Below, one piece after another: positions 18,944 through 27,931 of a stretch of DNA of 52,201 nucleotides. The stretch comes from an uncultured SAR86 cluster bacterium (GTDB lineage Bacteria; Pseudomonadota; Gammaproteobacteria; Magnimaribacterales; AG-339-G14). The translations under genes and the position numbers were made by a program. The DNA is taken from positions 1 through 52,201 of the forward strand of contig CACHCY010000007.1 in the NCBI GenBank assembly GCA_902578495.1. The letters are read 5' to 3'. The notes below the pieces were generated by a model, which saw only the letters and a program-made list of their open reading frames with translations, had not been told where the DNA came from and searched no databases. Numbering within the stretch: position 1 is the stretch's first letter; every line of letters starts with the position of its first letter.

Positions 18944-20109
18944 AGAGAATTACAGTCATAGGATCAGGATATGTAGGCACTGCAGTTGCTTGTCTTCTTT
19001 CAACTAAAAATATGGTTGCGGTGATTGATACTGACAAAGAAATAATTCATAAATTATCAAAACAAATAAGCCACTTAGATGATCCTCAAATTAAGAAATA
19101 TCTAAAAAAGAATAAAAACAATCTTAAATTTTCTACTGAACTTACTAGCGCTATATCTAAAACTGATTTATACATTTTATGTTTACCTACAGATTTTTTA
19201 GTTTCAAAAAATGAATTTGATACTAAAAATTTAAAATCAGTTATCAGTGAGTTAACAGAATTAGATCCCAAAGTACCCATTCTAATTAAATCAACAGTTC
19301 CTATGCATTTTACAGATGAAATGAATAAAGAATTTAATAGAGATGATATAGTCTTTTCACCGGAATTCTTAAGGGAGGGGCAAGCCCTTTATGATAGTTT
19401 TTATCCTTCTAGAATTATTTTCGGTTCAAAGAAACCTAGTTTAGCGACAAAAATAGCTTCAATTTTTAAAGAAGCTGCTAAAAATTCACCACAAGTTCTC
19501 TTTTCATCAGCTGCTGAATCAGAGAGTATTAAATTATTTTCAAATTCTTATTTAGCAATGAGAGTTGCTTTTTTTAATGAACTCGATTCTCTTTGTCTAT
19601 CAAAATCTTTTGATGCAAAAAAAATAATTGAGGGTGTTTGTTCTGATGCAAGAATTGGTAATGAATATAACAACCCATCTTTTGGATTTGGGGGATACTG
19701 CCTTCCAAAGGATACCAAGCAACTTATATCTCAATTTAAAGATATTCCAAATTCTTTGATTACTTCAGTAATCCAATCAAACGAAAAAAGAAAAAAATAT
19801 ATTTCAAATAAAATTATAGAAAAAAAACCAAAGAATGTAGGAATTTATAGGCTACAAATGAAGGAAGGATCTGATAACTTCAAAGAGTCTTCTGTAATAA
19901 ATATAATAAAGAAAATTAAAAATCATAAAATTCCTATAATTATTTACGAGCCATTACTAAGAAAACAAACATTTCTAAATTCCAAAGTTATGACAAACTT
20001 TACTGAATTTGCTGCATCAGCATCTATTATTCTGGCCAACAGATATAATGAAGAACTCAATCCTTATTTGGAAAAGACTTTTACGAGAGACATTTTTCAA
20101 GAAAATTAA
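18940..20109 (+). CDS. ugd: UDP-glucose 6-dehydrogenase
   Basis: Oxidises UDP-glucose to UDP-glucuronate using two NAD. Motifs: VIGSGYVGTAVACLLS at the N terminus, IKSTVPMHFTDEM, FSPEFLREGQALYD, and the active-site segment FGFGGYCLPKDTKQL with Cys at about residue 254. The 389-residue length matches the short enterobacterial Ugd type. It follows wecC with an ATGA overlap and precedes galU by 11 bases; GalU makes its substrate. The UDP-GlcA may be used directly or feed other sugars such as galacturonate. Confidence 0.92.
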   Translation: MKRITVIGSGYVGTAVACLLSTKNMVAVIDTDKEIIHKLSKQISHLDDPQIKKYLKKNKNNLKFSTELTSAISKTDLYILCLPTDFLVSKNEFDTKNLKSVISELTELDPKVPILIKSTVPMHFTDEMNKEFNRDDIVFSPEFLREGQALYDSFYPSRIIFGSKKPSLATKIASIFKEAAKNSPQVLFSSAAESESIKLFSNSYLAMRVAFFNELDSLCLSKSFDAKKIIEGVCSDARIGNEYNNPSFGFGGYCLPKDTKQLISQFKDIPNSLITSVIQSNEKRKKYISNKIIEKKPKNVGIYRLQMKEGSDNFKESSVINIIKKIKNHKIPIIIYEPLLRKQTFLNSKVMTNFTEFAASASIILANRYNEELNPYLEKTFTRDIFQEN

Positions 20110-20120
20110 CAATAATCTTA

Positions 20121-21014
20121 ATGAAGAATAAACTTGATATTGCCGTAGTACCAGTAGCCGGTCTAGGAACAAGAATGCTGCCGGCTACAAAATCTATCCC
20201 AAAAGAAATGCTGCCAATTGTAGATAGACCTGTAATCCAATATGTAGTCGATGAAATTTATCATGCTGGATTTAAAAAAATTATCTTCATCACTCATTCT
20301 AGTAAAAATGCTATAGGAGAGCATTTCAATGAAGATTCAAAAATTAAACAAGATTTGGCTAAAAGGATAAACAAATCTCAATTAAAAGATATCAAAAATA
20401 TTTCAAATAAAAAAATTGATTTAGTTTATATAAATCAAGAAGAAGCTTTGGGTCTAGGTCATGCAATTAAATGTGCAGAAAAGGAAGTAGAAAAAAATCC
20501 TTTTGCCGTTGTTTTGCCAGATAGAGTAGCCGATGGATCTGCAACAGATTTGAAGAGATCCAACTTAGCAAAGCTAAGAAGACATTTCATGAATACAAGG
20601 AATAATTGTTTGCTTTTAGCTAAAATACCAAAAAATGAAGTCAGCAAATTTGGGATAATCAAACCAAAAAAAAGTTTTCAAAATGGTTTTGTCGAAATTG
20701 AGGATATTGTTGAAAAACCAAAATTCAATAAGGCTCCTTCAGACTTAGCAGCTGTTGGAAGATATATTTTTACTCCAGATATATTTGAATACATACCGCC
20801 AAAACCTTTAAACAAATCAAAAGAGATTGAGCTAACACATGCAATACAACTAATGATCAGGGATGGTCATAAATTAAACGGCCTTAATTCTGATACAAAG
20901 TACTTTGATTGTGGTGACAAGTTAGGTTATTTTGAATCATTTATATCTTTTGCGTTGAAGGATAAAAGTTTAGGAAAGGATTACAAGAGAATTGTTAAAA
21001 TTTTTAGTAAATAA
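20121..21014 (+). CDS. galU: UTP-glucose-1-phosphate uridylyltransferase
   Basis: Makes UDP-glucose from UTP and glucose-1-phosphate. The N-terminal nucleotidyltransferase signature GLGTRMLPATKSIPKEMLPI starts at residue 14, followed by RPVIQYVVDE, the QEEALGLGHAI loop and the DIVEKP segment. Length (297 aa) is typical for bacterial GalU. It supplies Ugd just upstream and may be the organism's only GalU. Last gene of the overlapping precursor block; a 108-base AT-rich gap follows. Confidence 0.94.
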   Translation: MKNKLDIAVVPVAGLGTRMLPATKSIPKEMLPIVDRPVIQYVVDEIYHAGFKKIIFITHSSKNAIGEHFNEDSKIKQDLAKRINKSQLKDIKNISNKKIDLVYINQEEALGLGHAIKCAEKEVEKNPFAVVLPDRVADGSATDLKRSNLAKLRRHFMNTRNNCLLLAKIPKNEVSKFGIIKPKKSFQNGFVEIEDIVEKPKFNKAPSDLAAVGRYIFTPDIFEYIPPKPLNKSKEIELTHAIQLMIRDGHKLNGLNSDTKYFDCGDKLGYFESFISFALKDKSLGKDYKRIVKIFSK

Positions 21015-21122
21015 AATTTTCAAAATCTAAATATCCTTTTCTTTGGTAAAAACTTAATAAATCAGAAAACGCAAACTTTTTATGATGAATAAGATAACTG
21101 TATATTTAACCTTTAAATTAAA

Positions 21123-22295
21123 TTGTCAAAAAAAATACTAGTTTTGTCTTTCTATTATAAGCCTGATTTATGTGCAGGATCCTTCCGGTGCACCGCTCTT
21201 GTAAACGAACTGTCAAAAAAAGATGTGTCAATACAAGTTGTAACAACCACTCCAAATCGATATAAGACTTTTAATGCGAAGAAAATAAGTCATAAAGATA
21301 AGCTAAATGTATCGGTGGAAAGAATAAATGTTCCAAGTCACAATAGTGGAATTTTTGATCAGATAAAATCCTTTTATTTTTATTATAGAGAAGCAACAAA
21401 AATTACTAAGAATAATGAGTATGATCTAATAGTTGCTACCTCATCTAGATTATTTACTGCTTTTTTAGGCGCAAGAATATCGCGAAAAAAACAAATTCCC
21501 CTTTATTTAGATATTAGAGACTTGTTTGTGGATACAGTGCCAAATGTTCTTTCCTCAATAACGACTTTGATTATCAGGCCTTTCTTAAAAATAATAGAAA
21601 GTTATACATTTTCTTCAGCTAAAAAAATAAATCTTGTTTCTGAAGGTTTTCTTCCTTATTTCATAAAAGACTACCCTAAAATCTCATTGAGTTTTTTTAC
21701 CAATGGAATCGATGAGGAATTTATAGAAGTATCTGGCATTAAATATGATTCTAAAGAAAATAACTTTCCAATAAATATTCTTTACGCAGGAAATATTGGA
21801 GAGGGGCAAGGCCTTCACAAAATAATTCCACAAATGGCTCTAATATTAAAACATAAGGTGAATTTTAAAATCATAGGAGATGGCGGACTTATTCAAAAGC
21901 TAAATTTTTATGTAGAAAAGTTTAATTTAGATAATGTTAATGTCTCTCCTCCTGTAGACAGAGATGTTCTTATTGATGAATACAAAAGTGCTGATGTTCT
22001 TTTTTTGCACCTAAATGATTACGATTCTTTTGGAAAGGTACTTCCCTCTAAATTATTTGAGTATGCAGCAATGAATAAGCCAATATTAGCTGGTGTAAGC
22101 GGATATAGCGCTGATTTCATTAAATCTGAAATAGATGATTGCGAAGTATTCTTGCCTGCAAATTCTAAGGATGCGATAGATAAGCTCAATAAACTCGATC
22201 TTTCAATAAAACGTAGAAGTAAATTTATAGAAAAATTTGATCGGAAAAAGATTATGAGTATTATGGCGCAAGATATATATGACCTATCATCCTAA
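21123..22295 (+). CDS. Glycosyltransferase family 4, WbuB-like
   Basis: GT-B glycosyltransferase (390 aa) of the type often called WbuB, which adds an amino-deoxy sugar early in O-antigen assembly. Motifs: LSFYYKPDLCAGSFRC at the N terminus, IRDLFVDTVPNV, the interdomain YAGNIGEGQGLHKI, FKIIGDGGLIQKL and FLHLNDYDSFGKVLPSKLFEY, which contains the K-x-F-E-Y donor motif. TTG is the start; no ATG lies close by. TATATT at 21101-21106 could be a -10 box. It overlaps the following epimerase by 17 bases. With the next three genes it looks like the cluster's closing module. Confidence 0.87.
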   Translation: MSKKILVLSFYYKPDLCAGSFRCTALVNELSKKDVSIQVVTTTPNRYKTFNAKKISHKDKLNVSVERINVPSHNSGIFDQIKSFYFYYREATKITKNNEYDLIVATSSRLFTAFLGARISRKKQIPLYLDIRDLFVDTVPNVLSSITTLIIRPFLKIIESYTFSSAKKINLVSEGFLPYFIKDYPKISLSFFTNGIDEEFIEVSGIKYDSKENNFPINILYAGNIGEGQGLHKIIPQMALILKHKVNFKIIGDGGLIQKLNFYVEKFNLDNVNVSPPVDRDVLIDEYKSADVLFLHLNDYDSFGKVLPSKLFEYAAMNKPILAGVSGYSADFIKSEIDDCEVFLPANSKDAIDKLNKLDLSIKRRSKFIEKFDRKKIMSIMAQDIYDLSS

Positions 22296-23223
22296 TGAAT
22301 CTAAAAAAATAATACTAACAGGCGGTAGTGGTTTCTTAGGGAGTCATTTGCTAAAGAATAAACTATTTGAGAAAGCCTTAGTAATTGGCAGATCTCAGCC
22401 AAAAAATCATAAATACTTTCAGGAAGTATCATTTTTGGAAGAAGAAAATCTTTCCAAGATTTTTAGTGATGTAGAAGTTATAGTTCATACTGCCGCGAAA
22501 GCCCATGAAATGGGCGAGAAAAACAGAAGCTCTTTGGAAATTTATCGAAAAATAAATACTGAGAGTACCTTAAGACTTGCGAGGCAGGCCGCACTAGCTG
22601 GCGTCAAAAAATTTATATTCATAAGCACAATAAAGGTTCTAGGAGAAGGTAATAATTCGTGTTCTTTTAAATATGATGATCCCTTAAATCCCCAGGATTA
22701 TTACAGTATCTCTAAAGCTGAAGCCGAAGAAGGTCTAAAATTGATCAGTAAATCTTCTAAAATGGAAATAGTTATAATCAGACCTCCCTTGGTTTATGGA
22801 AAGGGTGTTAAAGGAAATTTTAGAAGCCTACTTAAATTAATCAGAATGAAATTTCCCTTGCCTCTAGGAAATATAAAAAACAAAAGGAGCTTAGTTAGTG
22901 TTGATAATTTAACTGATCTGATTGTTACCTGTATAAACCATCCAAATGCAAAAAATCAAACTTTCTTAGTAAGCGATGATAATGATTTAAGTACAACAGA
23001 ATTGTTGTCAATGCTTGCAGAAGCAGGGGGTTTTAAAGCTTTTTTATTTCATTTCCCAGGTGCCTTATTATATTTTTCACTAAAATTATTAGGTAAATTG
23101 GCTATATATAATAGGCTATATGGTTCAATGTGTATTGATATTGAACACACAAAATCTAAACTTGGTTGGTATCCGCCATTTAGAGTCAAAGAATCTTTAA
23201 AAGATTGTTGGACAGGTGATTAA
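22279..23223 (+). CDS. NAD-dependent sugar epimerase/4-reductase (extended SDR)
   Basis: Extended SDR of 314 aa. LTGGSGFLGSHLL at residues 12-24 binds NAD(P). VHTAAKAHEM, ISTIKV and YYSISKAEAEEGL (catalytic Tyr and Lys) follow, then IIRPPLVYGKGVKGN. Proteins of this subgroup lie beside WbpM-type 4,6-dehydratases and initiating transferases, where they reduce the 4-keto-6-deoxy-HexNAc (as WreQ does for UDP-QuiNAc) or act as WbpV-like enzymes. The gene order here, reductase then dehydratase then transferase, supports that role but does not prove it. It starts at an ATG inside the end of the glycosyltransferase gene. Confidence 0.83.
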   Translation: MTYHPNESKKIILTGGSGFLGSHLLKNKLFEKALVIGRSQPKNHKYFQEVSFLEEENLSKIFSDVEVIVHTAAKAHEMGEKNRSSLEIYRKINTESTLRLARQAALAGVKKFIFISTIKVLGEGNNSCSFKYDDPLNPQDYYSISKAEAEEGLKLISKSSKMEIVIIRPPLVYGKGVKGNFRSLLKLIRMKFPLPLGNIKNKRSLVSVDNLTDLIVTCINHPNAKNQTFLVSDDNDLSTTELLSMLAEAGGFKAFLFHFPGALLYFSLKLLGKLAIYNRLYGSMCIDIEHTKSKLGWYPPFRVKESLKDCWTGD

Positions 23224-23243
23224 TCATAAAAAGGTCTTTAGTT

Positions 23244-24431
23244 ATGAATACATTGGAGCTTATAGGAAGAAAAAAAGAATTATTTAAGTCCGATATAAAA
23301 AAATTTGAAGAAGAACTTAAAGAAAAAATAAATAATTCAAAATTTTTGGTCATTGGAGGTGCTGGTTCGATTGGACAGGCAGTTTGTCACCAAATATTTA
23401 AACGTGATCCTAAATTACTACATGTTGTCGATATATCAGAAAATAATATGGTCGAGCTTGTCAGAAATATTCGAAGCACTGTAGGTTATGGCTCTGGAAT
23501 ATTTGAAACTTTCGCTATCGATTGTGGATCATCTGAATTCGAGTCGCTCATAAATAACGAGGGTCCATATGATTATATATTCAATCTATCTGCGTTAAAG
23601 CATGTAAGAAGTGAGAAAGATCCTTACACTCTGATGAGAATGATTTCAGTTAACATCTTCAACACAATAAAGGCAGCTAAATTAGCAAAAGATATGACTG
23701 CAAAAAAATATTTTTGTGTTTCAACAGACAAGGCTGCTAATCCAGTAAATATGATGGGAGCAAGTAAAAAAATAATGGAAATGTTTCTTATGCGCGAAAG
23801 TTTAACTCAAAATATTTCAATGGCACGTTTTGCAAATGTTGCTTTTTCAGATGGTTCTTTATTACATGGATTCAATCAGAGGTTTTCAAAAAAACAGCCT
23901 TTTTCAGCGCCAAACGATGTAAGTCGTTATTTTGTTACACCCGAGGAATCAGGAGAACTCTGCCTATTGTCGGGACTCAAAGGAAACAACAGGGATATAT
24001 TTTTTCCAAAGCTCAACGAAAAACTGCATCTAATTAAATTTTCTGAGATTGCTCAACTATATCTTAATGATAGAGGTTACGAGCCCTTTGAGTGTGAAAG
24101 TGAAGATGAGGCACGTTCTGATGCGGCTAAGCTAATTGAAAATAAAAAATGGCCGTGTTTTTTCTTCAAAAGTGATACAACTGGCGAAAAAGATTTTGAG
24201 GAATTCTTTACTGAAAAAGAAGATTTAGATATGAGTCGGTTTGATGCAATTGGAGTTATAAGAAATCAACCAAATTTTGATGAAAATAAATTAAATACTT
24301 TTGAAGAAAGAATTAATAGTTTACTGAATAAGAGAAAATGGAATAAGGAAGAAATAGTAGAGCTTTTTTTTGAACTTTTGCCAGAATTTGCTCATAAGGA
24401 AACTGGCAAGTACTTAGATCAAAAGATGTAG
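23244..24431 (+). CDS. UDP-HexNAc 4,6-dehydratase family (Polysacc_synt_2), soluble short form
   Basis: SDR of the FlaA1/CapE/WbpM family (395 aa). VIGGAGSIGQAVCHQIF is the NAD site and LSALKHVRSEKDP replaces the common AALKHVP segment. STDKAANPVNMMGASKKIME holds the Thr-Asp-Lys and Met/Lys catalytic residues; this family uses M-x-x-x-K in place of Y-x-x-x-K. The membrane-anchored N-terminal half of WbpM is missing, so the enzyme is soluble. Likely forms UDP-4-keto-6-deoxy-HexNAc. An unusual C-terminal third (from about residue 260) is acidic and ends in a helical Glu/Lys-rich tail. Three bases separate it from the transferase gene. Confidence 0.85.
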   Translation: MNTLELIGRKKELFKSDIKKFEEELKEKINNSKFLVIGGAGSIGQAVCHQIFKRDPKLLHVVDISENNMVELVRNIRSTVGYGSGIFETFAIDCGSSEFESLINNEGPYDYIFNLSALKHVRSEKDPYTLMRMISVNIFNTIKAAKLAKDMTAKKYFCVSTDKAANPVNMMGASKKIMEMFLMRESLTQNISMARFANVAFSDGSLLHGFNQRFSKKQPFSAPNDVSRYFVTPEESGELCLLSGLKGNNRDIFFPKLNEKLHLIKFSEIAQLYLNDRGYEPFECESEDEARSDAAKLIENKKWPCFFFKSDTTGEKDFEEFFTEKEDLDMSRFDAIGVIRNQPNFDENKLNTFEERINSLLNKRKWNKEEIVELFFELLPEFAHKETGKYLDQKM

Positions 24432-24433
24432 TT

Positions 24434-25111
24434 ATGGAACGATTTTTTGACTTAGTTTTTTCGACTTTAGCACTGATAATTCTCTCACCATTACTTTTTC
24501 CAATTATTGTCATTTTAAGGTTTAGTGGCGAAGGTGAAATTTTCTTCTTGCAAGACAGGATTGGAAAAAGCGGAAAGGTTTTCAAGCTTTTTAAATTTGC
24601 AACTATGCTTAAAGATAGTCCTAATATTGGTTCTGGTACCTTAACGATAAAAAATGATCCTAGGATTCTTCCAGTTGGGAAACTATTAAGAAAAACTAAA
24701 ATTAATGAATTGCCTCAACTGTTAAATATTTTTTTTGGTGATATGAGTCTTATTGGTCCAAGACCCTTAGCAATTCAAAACTTTAATTCATATTCAAAGG
24801 AAATTCAAAATACTATTACATTGGTAAGGCCTGGGCTCTCTGGAATAGGTTCAATAATTTTCAGAAATGAAGAAGAGATAATCGATGAAAAAAATGCCTC
24901 TATTGATTTTTACAATAATTTAATTGCACCTTATAAGGGATCCCTTGAACAATGGTTTGTTTCAAATAAAGGAATTTTTATTTATTTCTTATCTATCTTT
25001 GTAACAATTTGGGCAGTTCTTTTTCCAAAAACAAAATTGGCTTGGAAGTTATTTAAAGATTTACCTGAACCGCCAAATGAATTGAAAGAAAAACTCCATT
25101 ATTTCAATTAG
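24434..25111 (+). CDS. Initiating sugar-phosphate transferase (bacterial sugar transferase family)
   Basis: Membrane polyprenyl-phosphate hexose-1-phosphate transferase of the small monotopic PglC/WcaJ C-domain type (225 aa). An N-terminal re-entrant helix spans about residues 9-28. QDRIGKSGKVFKLFKFATM, KTKINELPQLLNI (the E of this segment lines the active site) and DMSLIGPRPL are the family blocks. A second hydrophobic stretch lies near 178-200. It starts the repeat unit on undecaprenyl phosphate, probably with the 6-deoxy-HexNAc made by the two preceding genes. Last gene of the polysaccharide locus. Confidence 0.9.
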   Translation: MERFFDLVFSTLALIILSPLLFPIIVILRFSGEGEIFFLQDRIGKSGKVFKLFKFATMLKDSPNIGSGTLTIKNDPRILPVGKLLRKTKINELPQLLNIFFGDMSLIGPRPLAIQNFNSYSKEIQNTITLVRPGLSGIGSIIFRNEEEIIDEKNASIDFYNNLIAPYKGSLEQWFVSNKGIFIYFLSIFVTIWAVLFPKTKLAWKLFKDLPEPPNELKEKLHYFN

Positions 25112-25128
25112 ACTGATATTGATTAAAA

Positions 25129-25992
25129 ATGAGAATCTATAACTTCCTAAAAGACTTTTTTTTACCAAAAGAAGTGTTATGCATTGAAGATAATGAATCA
25201 TTTAATTTAGCATTAAGAGATTTAGAAGCTAACAATATTTTGGCTATAGATACAGAATTCGTTTGGAGAAATACTTATTTTCCAAAATTGAGCTTAATAC
25301 AAATATCTACTTATGAAAAAATTTATATAATCGACTGCATCACTTTAAATATATCTCAACTTGAGAAAATCTTCATAAATAAGAAAATTTTAAAAATCTT
25401 CCATTCCATTAGAGGAGATATATCAGTACTTTCAAATTGTTTAGGTTTTAAGATTGAAAATATTTTTGATACACAGCTTGCAGAAGATATTTTAAGTCAA
25501 AGAAAAGGTGCTCAAATCAGCTATAAAAAACTTGTAAAGAAATACTTTTTTAAAGACATATCAAAATCAGAAACTAATTCTGACTGGGAAAGGCGTCCTC
25601 TGAAAAAAAAACAAGTCGATTATGCTGCTGAAGATGTAAGGTATCTTCATTCAATAATGGAAATTCAAAAAAATAAACTAATAAATTCAAATAAAATTGA
25701 TACATTTTATTTAGCTTGTCATCAAGAAAAAAAACTTGGAGAAGAGGACTTTTCAATTTCCAGACTAAGAAGGTTTCAGAAAAAGAATAAGAAGATATCT
25801 AAAAAAGAGATAGAGGTATTTAACTGGAGAGAAAATCAAGCAAAAAAACTTAATGTACCTCCAAGTCATATAATTGAAGATAGAAATTTAAAACAGATAC
25901 AAAAAGTAATAGAAAAAAAAGATCTTAATGAATGCAAGTGGATCATCAAAAAAGATTCTTCTAGGGATGACTTTATTAATTTTTTCTTATGA
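25129..25992 (+). CDS. rnd: Ribonuclease D
   Basis: 3'-5' exoribonuclease of the DEDDy family that trims tRNA and other stable RNA 3' ends. Asp41 and Glu43 lie in AIDTEF, the second Asp in HSIRGDISVL, and the Tyr/Asp pair in YAAEDVRYL. A single HRDC domain follows (EVFNWRENQAKKLNVPPSHI). At 287 aa it is much shorter than the roughly 375-residue E. coli enzyme, which has two HRDC domains, so one appears to be lost. It is separated by 17 bases from the polysaccharide locus and couples by ATGA to the next small gene. Confidence 0.9.
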   Translation: MRIYNFLKDFFLPKEVLCIEDNESFNLALRDLEANNILAIDTEFVWRNTYFPKLSLIQISTYEKIYIIDCITLNISQLEKIFINKKILKIFHSIRGDISVLSNCLGFKIENIFDTQLAEDILSQRKGAQISYKKLVKKYFFKDISKSETNSDWERRPLKKKQVDYAAEDVRYLHSIMEIQKNKLINSNKIDTFYLACHQEKKLGEEDFSISRLRRFQKKNKKISKKEIEVFNWRENQAKKLNVPPSHIIEDRNLKQIQKVIEKKDLNECKWIIKKDSSRDDFINFFL

Positions 25993-26297
25993 TTTATTTG
26001 GCTTGGTTTTTAAATTTATTTTTAGCTCTAATCATTGCCATGACTATTAGAAGACTATTTTCAAACATAATTTTAAAAAGATTAGCATATGCATTATTTT
26101 TGAGTTTATTCACTACTTTTTGGTTTTTATATCCTGGAAGTAAAGAAATGGCACCAATTCTTTCAATCTACTTTTTAGATATGATTGAATCTGAAAGTTT
26201 TATTCAAATGAGGCTGATAAGACCTTTTGTATTGGTATTTTTTTTAATCTTGATTTTTGATTTTGTGATATTTCGCTATAAATCTAAAAAGAAATAA
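25989..26297 (+). CDS. Small membrane protein of unknown function
   Basis: I do not recognise this 102-residue protein. It has about three hydrophobic helices (roughly residues 1-20, 30-50 and 75-95) joined by short loops with RR and KR, and a basic C terminus (YKSKKK). It starts within the rnd stop codon (ATGA), so it is probably translated with rnd. Its last 14 bases overlap the convergent phosphodiesterase gene. The overlap, reading-frame openness and hydrophobic pattern make it a likely real gene. Confidence 0.6.
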   Translation: MIYLAWFLNLFLALIIAMTIRRLFSNIILKRLAYALFLSLFTTFWFLYPGSKEMAPILSIYFLDMIESESFIQMRLIRPFVLVFFLILIFDFVIFRYKSKKK

Positions 26298-26772
26298 TTT
26301 CCATGCTGGGATCTTCAGTCTCAATAATTCCAATTTTATTCATACCTTTCATCATTCCAGCGCATTCGCCAGGATTGAATATATGGGTTTCTTTATAAAC
26401 TTCATCTCTAAATCTATGCGTATGCCCATGAACAATAATATTTCCTTTTTTATAAAAATCATCTTCAATATCATTAGGATCATGAATAGCAAATAAGAAA
26501 TTCTTATCTGACATTCTTATCTTCAGTTTCTCTTCAAATAAAAAACCTTTTTGGTTACATATTTTGAGTAGATGATCCTTTTCATCTTGATCGTTATTTC
26601 CAAAAACGCCCATTAATGGCATTTTAAGTATATCGAAAGCCAGCAACGTTTTTGGAAGGCTTATGTCTCCTGTATGAATAACAAAATCTAAATCATGAGA
26701 ATTAAAAATGTCGCAAATTTTTGCGACATTTTTTAAATTGTTGTGAGTATCGCCAGTAAGGCCTATTTTCAA
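26284..26772 (-). CDS. YfcE-type metallophosphoesterase
   Basis: Calcineurin-like phosphodiesterase of the small YfcE/MJ0936 group (162 aa). Metal ligands are visible in order: GDTHNN (Asp8, His10), HTGDIS, GNND, and HGHTHR. A conserved NPGE follows near the C terminus. Enzymes of this group cleave phosphodiester bonds in model substrates, but the physiological target is usually unknown. Start is TTG (complement of 26770-26772), three bases after the thiolase stop, so it is the last gene of a three-gene minus-strand operon. Confidence 0.85.
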   Translation of the reverse strand: MKIGLTGDTHNNLKNVAKICDIFNSHDLDFVIHTGDISLPKTLLAFDILKMPLMGVFGNNDQDEKDHLLKICNQKGFLFEEKLKIRMSDKNFLFAIHDPNDIEDDFYKKGNIIVHGHTHRFRDEVYKETHIFNPGECAGMMKGMNKIGIIETEDPSMEIISF

Positions 26773-26775
26773 GAC

Positions 26776-27918
26776 TTAATTAGTTTTTTCAAGAATATGG
26801 ATTCCACAAGCAGTACCTAAACCAATAACATGTGTCATACCAATCTTTGCTCCTTGAACTTGTCTTGCTCCAGCCTCACCTCTCAAGTGAGTACAGACTT
26901 CATAAATATTTGCTATCCCAGTAGCTCCTAGAGGATGTCCTTTGGACAAAAGACCTCCGGAAACATTTACTGGAACTTTACCACCTAGTTCTACATGACC
27001 CTCATCTATCATTCTTCCTGCTTCCCCATCCTTGCAAAGACCAAGGTTCTCATAATGTAGCATTTCAGCTGTAGCAAAACAGTCGTGCAATTCAACAAGG
27101 TTTACATCTTCTGGACCAATTCCCGCTTGTTCATATGCATCTTTTGCTGCAAGCCTTGTGCAAGCATTTACATCGGGCATAACAAGATCTCTATCTGTGT
27201 AAGGATCGCTTGCCATCGCAGATGCTCTAACCTTAACTGCTCTTCCCATGCCAAGTTCTTTAGCCTTCTTTTCAGATACTAGAACAGCTGCAGCAGATCC
27301 ATCTACGTTAACTGAGCACATCAGCTTGGTATTAGGATAGGAAATCATTTCGGCATTCATTACTTCATCAAGAGGAGTCTCAATTTGGTACATAGCTTTC
27401 GGGTTCATGGTTGAGTGATGGTGATTTTTCACTGATATCTTCGCAAACTGTTCAAAAGTTGTTCCATGCTCCTTTGAATGTTCCATTCCAGCCTCAGCAA
27501 AGACGCAAGGCATTGTTCCTGAACCCAGTAAACCTTCTTTAGGAATACCTTCTCCACCACCAGCTCCGCCAAGAAGTCCTTTACCCATTTGTTCAACACC
27601 AACAGCTAAAACAACATCATACATGCCTGCTTTAATTGACATCCATGCTTCTCTAAAAGCGGTTGCTCCTGTAGCACAAGCGTTCGCAACGTTAACGACA
27701 GGCATTCCAGTTTGGCCAATTTCTTGAAGAATTCTTTGCCCAACCATAGCATTGGCTTGCCCTAAGTTTCCACAATAAAGAGCTTGCATATCCTGAATTC
27801 CCAGGCCAGCATCATCCAAAGCCATCAAAGCAGCTTCAGCGCCAATATTAGGAACACTTCTGTCTGGAAACCTTCCAAACTTGATCATATCAACACCCAT
27901 TACATAAACATCACTCAT
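26776..27918 (-). CDS. Thiolase of the SCP-x / lipid-transfer-like type
   Basis: Thiolase-fold enzyme (380 aa) acting on acyl-CoA. The nucleophilic Cys81 lies in NVANACATGATAF. HDC in LVELHDCFATAEM, His328 in KGHPLGATG, and Cys371 in GLGTACG complete the usual set. SCP2-type thiolases work in beta-oxidation of branched or sterol-side-chain acyl-CoAs and usually pair with a DUF35 protein, which is encoded 13 bases upstream. Shine-Dalgarno GAGGTGA lies seven bases from the ATG. Substrate unknown. Confidence 0.9.
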   Translation of the reverse strand: MSDVYVMGVDMIKFGRFPDRSVPNIGAEAALMALDDAGLGIQDMQALYCGNLGQANAMVGQRILQEIGQTGMPVVNVANACATGATAFREAWMSIKAGMYDVVLAVGVEQMGKGLLGGAGGGEGIPKEGLLGSGTMPCVFAEAGMEHSKEHGTTFEQFAKISVKNHHHSTMNPKAMYQIETPLDEVMNAEMISYPNTKLMCSVNVDGSAAAVLVSEKKAKELGMGRAVKVRASAMASDPYTDRDLVMPDVNACTRLAAKDAYEQAGIGPEDVNLVELHDCFATAEMLHYENLGLCKDGEAGRMIDEGHVELGGKVPVNVSGGLLSKGHPLGATGIANIYEVCTHLRGEAGARQVQGAKIGMTHVIGLGTACGIHILEKTN

Positions 27919-27931
27919 AATTTCACCTCAA

